From the NCBI GenBank assembly GCA_025352765.1, contig JANXSI010000662.1, positions 1-23,170 of the forward strand: a stretch of 23,170 nt of DNA, read 5' to 3'. Of the stretch, positions 8,424 to 15,019 are shown piece by piece (positions within the stretch are counted from its first letter, which is position 1; each line of letters begins with the position of its first letter). This stretch comes from Devosia sp. (GTDB taxonomy: Bacteria > Pseudomonadota > Alphaproteobacteria > Rhizobiales > Devosiaceae). The notes below the pieces were generated by a model that had not been told where the DNA came from, searched no databases, and saw nothing but the letters and a program-made list of their open reading frames with translations. The position numbers and the translations under genes are program-made.

Positions 8424-8503
8424 CGTCGTGTCCATGAGCTCGTCGTGTCCATGGGCTCGTCGTGTCCATGGGCTGGTCGTGTCCATGGGCTGGTCCATGG
8501 GCT
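8424..8503. repeat. 17-bp tandem repeat, about 4.7 copies
   Basis: Four head-to-tail 17-bp units (8424-8440, 8441-8457, 8458-8474, 8475-8491) are followed by a shortened 12-bp unit (8492-8503) lacking five bases. The core is TCGTGTCCATGGGCT; the first unit has GAGCT and later units switch C to G at the first base. Each core contains the palindrome CCATGG (CCATGA in unit 1). The period is not a multiple of three, so it is not a protein repeat. There are no spacers, which excludes a CRISPR array. Confidence 0.9.
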
Positions 8504-9116
8504 GGCAAGATTGACACGTGCAGCAGCGCTCCGGCTCGCATTCGAGACGCCATCATCGCGGCGAGGCACTTGGCTGAAACGACGCTTTAGAAAACCGGTG
8601 TGCTGGTCGGCCGCTGCCGTCCTGGGTCACCTCCTGGCCGCCTCGCGCCGAGCCAGCCATTGTTTCTCGATGGAGCGCCGAGGGCATTGACTGTCGGGGT
8701 GGGCCAGTTCCGAGGTGACCCGGCCGCACCTTGGGGCTGGTGGTCGGGGGGCCGCGCCGCGGGACCGCGCCGCATCGGCGCGCCGGCTCGAGCGATGGAG
8801 GTGAGGACCCGGCCGGGCAAGACCGAGGGCAGGGCGGCAAATCAGGGGAGCCGATACTACGCATTATCGTGCATTCGCCACCAAACCTGCGCGATCGTGC
8901 TCGCTTCCCGACTTTCGGCATGCTGCCCGCCTCAGGTGACCGGGCCCCGCTCTGGGCCAATGCACGAGAACGGCTCCGACCGATCGGGCGAAAGTGCGCG
9001 GGACGCCAGATTGCCCAGCGCATGCCAAGCCAACGCTTCGAGGCTGCTCCGGCGGGCAGGTCGTTGATCAGCCAGGTCGATGCTTTGGGCGACCATGGGC
9101 CATGAGCTGCGCCGCG

Positions 9117-10319
9117 TCAGGCGCGAAGTTGGTTTTGCGCGCCGGCCTTCCAGGACGCAAGGATGGGAGCAATCCGCCGGACGGCGTCGCCGGGCGAGGA
9201 CGCGTCAAGCAGCACCAGATCGGCGGCACAGCCGATCGCGACACCATGACGGCGACCAAGGAGCGCCGCCGGATTGCGCCCGATCAACCAGAAGGCACGC
9301 TCGAGGTCCAGGTTCCGCCCCAGCTGCGCGACATTGGCAAAGAGGTTGGCCATCCGCAGCAGGCTGGCATCACCATAGGGCGTGAACGGGTTGAGGACAT
9401 TATTGGTGGCGACGGCCGTTCGGACGCCAAGTCGGCCGAGCTGCATCAGTGGCGCCAGTCCTCGCGGAGCCATCGACCCGCCATCCCGGCCGAGCAGGAA
9501 CAGGTCGGTTGCCGGCAAGGTCACGACGCCGATACCGGCGGCGGCCAGCCGGCACGCCATATCATCAAGAGCCGGCGCAGTAAACGCTGCCAGTTTGGTC
9601 GCGTGCCCGCATATTACCTTACCCCCGAAACCGAGGCGCTCTGTCTCGGCGATGATCGCGGGCAGGTCCGAGCCCTCGGGATCGAGATCGAAGTCGACGT
9701 GGAAATCGACCGAAGTGCCGAACCGCTCCGCTAACGCGAAGATACGGCGAATGTGCTCGGCCGGGGATGGGTCGGTATAGGGACAGCCCCCGACAAGGTC
9801 GGCACCATTCTGGAGCGCTGTGACCAGCAGCGATTCGGTCTCGGGCTCGTTGGTCAGGCCCTCTTGGGCAAAGGCACAGATCTCGATGTCGATGGCGTGG
9901 GCAAAGTGAGCCTTGATTTCCTTGATGGCTTCGAACGAACGCAATCCGACGCGCGGATCCACTTCGACGAAACTGCGCAGCGCCGTCGTGCCATGCCCGA
10001 TGGCGAGCCGCACGACACCGGCGGCGCGACGATAGACGTCCTCGACAGTGAATGCCGCCTTGGCGAGCGCCGTCTCGCGCACCGCTTCGGCCAGCGTTCC
10101 TTCGATGAGGGTCGTACGCTCCAGGATGTCCGCCTTGTCGAGATGGATGTGGCAGTCGACAAAGCCGCCTTCCAGCAGTGCGCCGCGTGCATCGTAGCGT
10201 GGTGCCTCGGCAACGATCGAAGGCTCGATCCCCACCACTTTGCCGCCCGCAACGGCAACGTCGCAAGGTTCAGCGTGCCCATTGAGGCGCGCATTGGCAA
10301 TGACCAACTCGGGCGTCAT
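9117..10319 (-). CDS. Amidohydrolase family protein, cytosine-deaminase-like, with Asp-to-Asn change
   Basis: This is a 400-residue metal-dependent amidohydrolase-fold (TIM-barrel) protein related to cytosine deaminase and AtzC-type aminohydrolases. Metal-ligand candidates are the HIH pair His57/His59 (VDCHIHLDK), His207 (FHVDF) and His239 (CGHATK). The strand-8 position, normally the catalytic/metal-binding Asp, reads ATNNVLNPFTPYGD, so Asn replaces Asp. The upstream paralogue keeps Asp there. The start ATG overlaps the upstream stop by 4 bp, indicating tight coupling and perhaps a two-subunit enzyme. Known family members deaminate or hydrolyse cyclic ureas, pyrimidines and s-triazines; the substrate here is unknown. 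Because of the Asn it may be inactive, regulatory, or use a different mechanism. Confidence 0.85.
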   Translation of the reverse strand: MTPELVIANARLNGHAEPCDVAVAGGKVVGIEPSIVAEAPRYDARGALLEGGFVDCHIHLDKADILERTTLIEGTLAEAVRETALAKAAFTVEDVYRRAAGVVRLAIGHGTTALRSFVEVDPRVGLRSFEAIKEIKAHFAHAIDIEICAFAQEGLTNEPETESLLVTALQNGADLVGGCPYTDPSPAEHIRRIFALAERFGTSVDFHVDFDLDPEGSDLPAIIAETERLGFGGKVICGHATKLAAFTAPALDDMACRLAAAGIGVVTLPATDLFLLGRDGGSMAPRGLAPLMQLGRLGVRTAVATNNVLNPFTPYGDASLLRMANLFANVAQLGRNLDLERAFWLIGRNPAALLGRRHGVAIGCAADLVLLDASSPGDAVRRIAPILASWKAGAQNQLRA

Positions 10320-11527
10320 GCGGGACGGGCCGGGAGGCGCCCGTTTTCAGCCACCAGCCGGCCGCCCTTGTAGACCGACCGGTTCCCAGGCACGCCGGCC
10401 ACGGCTTCCGGGACATGGGCCGCATCGAGGATGACAAAATCCGCCTTGCATCCCTCGGCGAGCCCGTAGTCGGCGAGCCCGAGCGCCGTCGCGCCACCCG
10501 TGGTGACGAGGTCGAACGCCATTACAAGCTCGTGGTCCTCGAAGAAGCCGGAACGGTAGCCGATCATATTGGCGCGTCTAATCATGTCGCCATCGCCGTA
10601 CGGCCACCAGCTGTCCCGGATGTTGTCGGATCCGCTGAACACGGTGACCCCGGCTTTGCGTAGCAGGGCAACGGGCGGAAACGCGTGGTTGCCTGGCGCG
10701 TTGGTCATGATCGCGACCCCCGCAAGTGCGAGGGTGTCGCCGAGTTTTTGCTGCTGCGGGGCCGTCATGTCACCCAGCGCATAGGCATGGCTGATCGCAA
10801 CGCGGCCCTGTAGCCCGGAGGCGCTTGTACGCGCTGCGATCTGCTCGATCTCGTAGGCACCGAGCGTGCCGTGGTCGTGGAGGTGAATATCGATGGGCAC
10901 GCCGCGCCGCTCGGCGATGCCGAACACCACGTCGAGGTGTCCATCGAGATCGTTGTCGAACGTCGCCGGATCGAGGCCACCCACGACATCGCAACCGAGG
11001 CAAACCGCCTCGTCGAGCAGTTTCGCTGCGCCGGGATTTGAGATGATGCCGCTTTGCGGAAATGCGACGAGCTGTAGATCAATGATCTCGCGGAAGGCCT
11101 CTCTTACAGCAAGGATGACCTCGAGATGGCGCAGTCCCACCTCGGCACTGATCATCACGTGGCTGCGCATCGCGGTGGTGCCGTGCCCGATGCACAGCTC
11201 CAGCTGGTGGCAAGCGCGTTCCTCCATCGGCGCCGCTCGTGCCAGATTTTCCATCTGGATCGCGACACGTTCGCGTACATCAAAGCCGTCCCTGCAGGGA
11301 CGGTAAGGCTGCCAGCTATCGCCATAAAAGCTGGTGTCGAGATGAATGTGGCCCTCTACAAGGCCGGGCAGCAGCAGTCTACCACCGACTTCAACCACGC
11401 CAGCGGCGACGGGTGCCGTCGCTTCGGCGGAGGCGATACCGGTGATGCGGCCCCCTCTGACGCCGATGTGCACCAGCGTCCCATCGGTCAGCCGTGCATT
11501 GCGGAACACAGTCTCGAGAGCAGCCAT
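10316..11527 (-). CDS. Amidohydrolase family protein, cytosine deaminase/AtzC-like
   Basis: This is a 403-residue TIM-barrel amidohydrolase with a full metal site: His60 and His62 (GHIHLDT), His215 (DIHLHDHG), His247 (ISHAYA) and the catalytic Asp301 (SGSDNIRDSWWPYGDGD). It should hydrolyse or deaminate a cyclic amide- or amidine-containing compound. N- and C-terminal beta-sandwich segments flank the barrel, as in cytosine deaminase. The start is uncertain: ATGs at 11542, 11530 and 11527 are in frame. GGGAAG sits 7 nt before 11527 and 4 nt before 11530, so I prefer 11527; the 11542 start would place that sequence inside the gene. It is first in a two-gene minus-strand operon, overlapping its paralogue by 4 bp (ATGA). 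Confidence 0.9.
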   Translation of the reverse strand: MAALETVFRNARLTDGTLVHIGVRGGRITGIASAEATAPVAAGVVEVGGRLLLPGLVEGHIHLDTSFYGDSWQPYRPCRDGFDVRERVAIQMENLARAAPMEERACHQLELCIGHGTTAMRSHVMISAEVGLRHLEVILAVREAFREIIDLQLVAFPQSGIISNPGAAKLLDEAVCLGCDVVGGLDPATFDNDLDGHLDVVFGIAERRGVPIDIHLHDHGTLGAYEIEQIAARTSASGLQGRVAISHAYALGDMTAPQQQKLGDTLALAGVAIMTNAPGNHAFPPVALLRKAGVTVFSGSDNIRDSWWPYGDGDMIRRANMIGYRSGFFEDHELVMAFDLVTTGGATALGLADYGLAEGCKADFVILDAAHVPEAVAGVPGNRSVYKGGRLVAENGRLPARPA

Positions 11528-11938
11528 CATCTTGCTTCCCATCCAATAACAGCCCAGAGCGTTTCCTTATCTCAGGTCGGTGTCGAGACACCATAGACCG
11601 GATCCCGTGGTGGCTAGCCGGTCCCGCGGATTGCGAGAGATTTCCTCGGCCGCTGTTGCTTCCAGCAGGTGAGCCAGGTGGTCGCGGCGAGCGTTGGTCT
11701 GGATCCGACTAGCTCCTTATCCTGAAAGTCAGCCGACGCCACAGGCGCCCGAGGCGAGAGGAACGGATGAGCACGGCCTTGGCTTTGAAGCTGGCATTGC
11801 CGACGGCGCGAAAAGTCGCGCTGGTGGCAGCGCCGGGAGTAGGGCCGCCAGCCTGTCGGATGTTACCATCGGCCGCGTCGGCGGTTTCGGGCCGGCCTCC
11901 CCAGGCGAGTGCACGCGTCACGTGCGACGCTCGAAAGC
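11528..11938. other. 410-bp gap between amidohydrolase operon and membrane protein
   Basis: It contains the probable amidohydrolase promoter region with the palindrome at 11579-11592. The remainder (about 11650-11938) has overlapping low-complexity open frames on both strands, none with a recognisable motif or a convincing ribosome-binding site. I see no gene there. Confidence 0.5.
11579..11592. promoter_or_regulatory. Palindrome upstream of the amidohydrolase operon
   Basis: GGTGTC-GA-GACACC is a near-continuous 14-bp dyad about 50 bp upstream of the amidohydrolase start. Outer GGTC (11575-11578) and GACC (11596-11599) extend the symmetry imperfectly. Size and position suit a dimeric repressor or activator. 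No regulator gene is adjacent. Binding is inferred. Confidence 0.4.
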
Positions 11939-12655
11939 CTAGCCCAGAATATTGACGGCTCGTGCGGCAACCAAGGCGAGCGTCAGAAACGATACGACCG
12001 CTTCTGCCATCATCAGCAACTTGGCTCGGGGGGAGAGGGGCAGGGTATCGGTCGGGGAGAACGCTGTCGCGTTGGTGAACGACAAGAACAGGTAGTCGGC
12101 AAAACCCGGCGACCAGGCTTCGAAGCGAGGGTCACTCATCGTCATGTGCGGGAACAGGAAGTCTGGGCGGGTGTTTGCGCTGGGGTCGCGTCCAGCCGGT
12201 CCGCCGCGATCAATACTCCAGTACCAGAGCGAAAACGCAATGACGTTGGTGCTCCAGATATTCACGGCATCGACAAGCAGTGAACGGGCGTCCCCGGCAT
12301 GGCCGCCCAACAGTGCCCGCAACAGCAAGAAGAGGGCGATGAAGTTGATGGTTGTGATCAAGGCAGTCAGCGAGAGGGCAGATTTGCGAATCCAGCGGCG
12401 TGTCTGGCCGGCGAAATACTGATGTTGCTCGCTAGTCGCCTTCTTGACCTGAACGTGCACCCAGGCGGTTGCAACCGAGAGCGGCAGGAGCAGCAGCAGT
12501 TCGATGCTGGGGGCAGCCCAGCGTGCACCGATCGAGAAGTCGTTCACCAAGAGGAGTTGGAGGCCCGCGACCGCGGCGATGGCGGCCCTCGCGAACCAGA
12601 AGTCCAGCGCATGCGTAACAACGCTTTGGTGAGGGCTGCGGTGAGGTGCGTTCAT
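11939..12655 (-). CDS. Integral membrane protein with ion-channel-like C-terminus
   Basis: This is a 238-residue inner-membrane protein with about five hydrophobic segments (roughly residues 20-40, 45-65, 90-115, 120-145 and 200-238). It contains NIWSTNVIAFSLWYWSIDRG, a pattern I associate with uncharacterised bacterial membrane proteins. The C-terminal part (YLFLSFTNATAFSPTDTLPL, then a helix ending AARAVNIL) resembles the pore loop plus last helix of two-TM potassium channels. The TxGYGD selectivity filter is replaced by TAFSPTD, so potassium conduction is not predicted. ATG 12655 is the first ATG in frame; the only upstream option is a TTG. The ribosome-binding site is weak. Function is unknown. 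Confidence 0.75.
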   Translation of the reverse strand: MNAPHRSPHQSVVTHALDFWFARAAIAAVAGLQLLLVNDFSIGARWAAPSIELLLLLPLSVATAWVHVQVKKATSEQHQYFAGQTRRWIRKSALSLTALITTINFIALFLLLRALLGGHAGDARSLLVDAVNIWSTNVIAFSLWYWSIDRGGPAGRDPSANTRPDFLFPHMTMSDPRFEAWSPGFADYLFLSFTNATAFSPTDTLPLSPRAKLLMMAEAVVSFLTLALVAARAVNILG

Positions 12656-13190
12656 CTGCGCCAAACCGCACTTTCGCAACGCTCCGCCTCGACCGTGCGA
12701 CCAGAGATTTTAGGCCGCTGTGCTTCGCAGGTCTCACGCAGGATCCGAACTGAGCGATCCGTCAACGCCTCGGCGCTCCCCAGACTGCGCCGGTCTTGCC
12801 AGACAAGCTGCCCGGCTGGCTGTTGGCGTTCCGCTTCATGAGGCGGATCGCGCAGGCTCCGGCCTGCACCGAGCGCTGTGACCGGCGTTGCTTGGCTCGA
12901 CACGTAAATGCTCGCCGGTTCACCTTGGGCGCCGCAAACCCGAGCGTCCTAGGGAACGCCCAGGGTGGCCCGGCGGCGAGGTCCGCCATCTATCCGCCTT
13001 CGCGAATGCCGCACGCTACGTTCGGCGCTGAACCTGAATCCACTGTGTTGCAGACCTTACTTCTGCGTAAGGCCACCATCGCCTGAGCCACGTAGCGGCT
13101 CCTCTATGAGGCGTGGCTATTCGCGCCGCACCGAAGGCGGTCGAGGCGATCTTTGCACGCCTAAAGTGCCGCTCGAAGTCGGTCGTTGGG
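12656..13190. other. 535-bp gap with no supported gene
   Basis: Open frames of 75-96 codons exist on both strands, but they overlap each other, are rich in Arg and Ala, and have no clear ribosome-binding sites or recognisable domains. I see no RNA gene, insertion-sequence end or strong hairpin. Promoters for the membrane protein (leftward) probably lie near 12660-12750. Confidence 0.45.
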
Positions 13191-13529
13191 CTACGCCGCA
13201 GGACTGCAGCTCACCACGTTCTTCGCCTTGATCGCATTAGTGACGACCACGGACTTGCCGGGTGCGAGGTCGTGCTTGAGCGTGATGGTCTCATCGGTCT
13301 TCTTGGTCGGTCCAATGATCGTGAAAGCGAAGGTCACGCCTGCAGCGACTGGCGCCGTTCCCTTGTTAAACGCCGCAATGTGCACGACGTCGCCATTCGT
13401 CACGACCTGGCAAACGATACCCGGCGCAACCGTCGACGGAGGCGCGGCGGCAACGTCGAGTGTACCGACACTTACCAACGTGCATGAGGCCAAGAGCAAA
13501 GCTCCGGCCGATCGGAGGGTCACTTTCAT
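13191..13529 (-). CDS. Small exported protein, possible lipoprotein
   Basis: This 112-residue protein has an N-terminal signal sequence. LASC at residues 13-16 fits a lipobox, so Cys16 could be lipidated. AAA-PP at about 27-31 could instead be a type I cleavage site, so lipidation is not certain. The mature part looks like a single beta-rich domain with alternating Val, Thr and Lys, ending in KNVVSCSPAA. Cys40 and Cys108 could form a disulfide. ATG 13529 is preceded by GAGGTG with a 5-nt spacer, a strong ribosome-binding site. It is divergent from the DUF1344-like gene, and the spacer between them holds two palindromic sites. I do not recognise the family. Confidence 0.7.
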   Translation of the reverse strand: MKVTLRSAGALLLASCTLVSVGTLDVAAAPPSTVAPGIVCQVVTNGDVVHIAAFNKGTAPVAAGVTFAFTIIGPTKKTDETITLKHDLAPGKSVVVTNAIKAKNVVSCSPAA

Positions 13530-13614
13530 TTTTTCACCTCAGGTTGCCAGACCATCGTCTGGGCGGCGCGAACTCCGCCGACACATCTAGAACCGGTCCT
13601 TTAGATTTTTCGAT

Positions 13615-13628
13615 TTACATCGGCGTAA
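13615..13628. promoter_or_regulatory. Palindromic site 1 in the 13530-13779 divergent spacer
   Basis: TTACATCGGCGTAA is an imperfect dyad (TTACA/CGTAA, one mismatch in the arms) followed by GGTGCGC. It matches site 2, 82 bp away, at 17 of 21 positions when flanks are included. It lies 86 bp upstream of the small exported protein on the minus strand. It is probably a binding site for one transcription factor acting on both genes; the factor cannot be named from the sequence. Confidence 0.5.
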
Positions 13629-13696
13629 GGTGCGCTCCCGTTCGAGCGTGCTTTCAGCCCTCGCCAGCCCCCGCCGGTCCCCCTGGCTGCAAATGC

Positions 13697-13710
13697 TTAC
13701 ACCGATGTAA
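13697..13710. promoter_or_regulatory. Palindromic site 2 in the 13530-13779 divergent spacer
   Basis: TTACACCGATGTAA has perfect TTACA/TGTAA arms. With one more base each side (CTTACA/TGTAAG) it is a perfect 16-bp dyad with a 4-bp centre. It lies 69 bp upstream of the DUF1344-like start at 13780 and is followed by GGTCCGC, like site 1. The spacing and conservation between the two sites support a real operator pair. Confidence 0.55.
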
Positions 13711-13779
13711 GGTCCGCTAAGGCTCCGAAAGCGCTACGATGAGACTGGCCGACACGCGGCAATGCGACGGAGAACTCCT

Positions 13780-14031
13780 ATGCGCAATTTGGTCTTGGCT
13801 CTTCTTGCATCGGCGGTCTCGCTGGCCCCGTCCGTTGGACTTGCTGCTGAAACCACTGGCGTGATCAGCCGGCTTAACGCGGCTGCCTGCAAGGTCACGT
13901 TGAAACATGTCTTCGTTTTCAGCAGCGCCAAATGCGACTTCTCAAAGTTGAAGGTCGGCGACAGGGTTACGATCACCTTTGACCGCGCTGGAAACAACTT
14001 GGCTGCTTCAGAAATTGTTCTCGCGAAATAG
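13780..14031 (+). CDS. Small periplasmic DUF1344-like protein
   Basis: This 83-residue exported protein has a signal peptide covering residues 1 to about 23 (cleavage near GLAAE). The mature part is a single small beta-barrel-like domain with TGVISRLNAAACKVTL followed by FSKLKVGDRVTITF. This is the pattern of DUF1344 proteins, in which a short beta-hairpin precedes LKVGDxVxVxY. Unlike the usual members it has two cysteines, Cys37 and Cys52, which could pair in the periplasm or bind a metal. I start at ATG 13780, which has GGAGAA five bases upstream; an ATG at 13762 would add MRRRTP. Function is unknown, and regulation through the two upstream palindromes is likely. Confidence 0.7.
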   Translation: MRNLVLALLASAVSLAPSVGLAAETTGVISRLNAAACKVTLKHVFVFSSAKCDFSKLKVGDRVTITFDRAGNNLAASEIVLAK

Positions 14032-14119
14032 GCCGGCTGCCGATGTGTAGGCTACTAGTGCAACACTGCTTAGGTGACCTTGGCACTTGCGTGCATATCG
14101 AACTCTGTGGAGTAAGGAA

Positions 14120-14989
14120 ATGAAGCGTCGTGAGTTCGTATCAGGCTCCGCAGCCCTGCTTGGACTGGCTGCCATCGCCTCAGATGCTAAAGCGAATGTT
14201 CCGACAGCCTACGACTGGACGTCGATGCCACCACTGGCTGATCGCCAGGCATTTATCGACTGGATGGTCAAGTCGCGCGGCGAAGACCCGCTCTATCTCG
14301 GGTTGCGCTACGATCGGTTCCTCGTGATGGTCAAGAACGGCGATCTACGAGACGATCGGAACAAGCGTGCGTTCCTGATGACGCCGCGTGAGGCGTTCGT
14401 TCTGGCCCCGAACTTGCCGCGGGCCTATGACAGCGCGTTTCTCGACATCAACTACGGGGTGACCATATCGGGGCCGCATCTGGTGGGACGTATGACAACA
14501 TCGCTCGACGTGCAAAAGGGCGACAAGGTGCTCGAGGTGGGGACTGGTTCCGGCTACCAGTCGGCATACCTTTCGCACCTTACCGATAAGGTGTGGACGA
14601 TCGAGATCATCAAGCCGCTCGCGGCAAGAACCCGCGCGACTTACGACAGTCTGATTGCCAACGGGTACACCGAGTTCTCAGCGATAACGACCGAGAATGC
14701 AGACGGCTACTATGGTTGGGCTGACGCAGGACCGTTCGACAAGATAATCGTCACCTGTGGCATCGATCACATTCCGCCCTCGTTGCTGCAGCAACTGCAG
14801 CCTAACGGTGTGATGGTCATCCCGGTCGGTCCGCCCGGCGCACAGCACGTGCTCAAGGTACTCAAAACGCAGTTGCCCGACGGCACCTTCAAGATCGATC
14901 GCAGCGATATTTACAACGGCAAAATCGTGCCTTTCGTGCCGTTCACGAAGCTCGAGAATGATGTCATCGTGGGTACGCACAACGGGTAA
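14120..14989 (+). CDS. Tat-signal protein-L-isoaspartate O-methyltransferase-like protein
   Basis: This 289-residue protein is a class I SAM-dependent methyltransferase of the PCMT family. Family members methylate the alpha-carboxyl of L-isoaspartyl residues to start repair. The SAM motif is VLEVGTGSGYQSAYLS (from residue 137), followed by the acidic TIEII. The family's QTISQP loop is represented by VTISGP. An N-terminal twin-arginine signal, KRREF plus a hydrophobic stretch ending DAKA, predicts export, which is unusual because PCMT is normally cytoplasmic. I chose ATG 14120, with GGAGTAAGGAA upstream, over the in-frame start at 14087, because it puts the Tat motif at the N-terminus. The next gene follows after 30 bp, so an operon with the SpeE-like protein and the hydrolase is likely. 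Confidence 0.85.
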   Translation: MKRREFVSGSAALLGLAAIASDAKANVPTAYDWTSMPPLADRQAFIDWMVKSRGEDPLYLGLRYDRFLVMVKNGDLRDDRNKRAFLMTPREAFVLAPNLPRAYDSAFLDINYGVTISGPHLVGRMTTSLDVQKGDKVLEVGTGSGYQSAYLSHLTDKVWTIEIIKPLAARTRATYDSLIANGYTEFSAITTENADGYYGWADAGPFDKIIVTCGIDHIPPSLLQQLQPNGVMVIPVGPPGAQHVLKVLKTQLPDGTFKIDRSDIYNGKIVPFVPFTKLENDVIVGTHNG

Positions 14990-15019
14990 GCAACTCCCGC
15001 CAGTGGCCGGGGCTAGGTA

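Larger units (their letters stand above)
7811..9116. other. 1.3-kb region without an intact recognisable gene
   Basis: Open frames here overlap on both strands, are rich in Arg, Pro, Ser and Gly, and match nothing I recognise. The most protein-like stretch is a minus-strand frame of 63 codons ending at a stop at 8117-8119 (listed separately). A 17-bp tandem repeat lies at 8424-8503, and 8690-8830 is extremely GC-rich. The region reads as decayed or recombined DNA between the chemoreceptor and the amidohydrolase operon. No transposase motifs were seen. Confidence 0.5.

Noticed and set aside
7704..8498. Minus-strand 264-codon frame
   Set aside because: It translates the tandem repeat and runs antisense into the end of the chemoreceptor; low-complexity composition and no motifs.
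8424..8503. CRISPR array
   Set aside because: Units are contiguous 17-mers without spacers, so this is a simple tandem repeat.
8553..9105. Overlapping 124-156-codon frames on both strands
   Set aside because: Extreme GC content keeps all frames open; none has a domain or ribosome-binding site I can support.
12652..13231. Several 75-96-codon frames on both strands
   Set aside because: They overlap each other, are biased towards Arg and Ala, and show no recognisable family.
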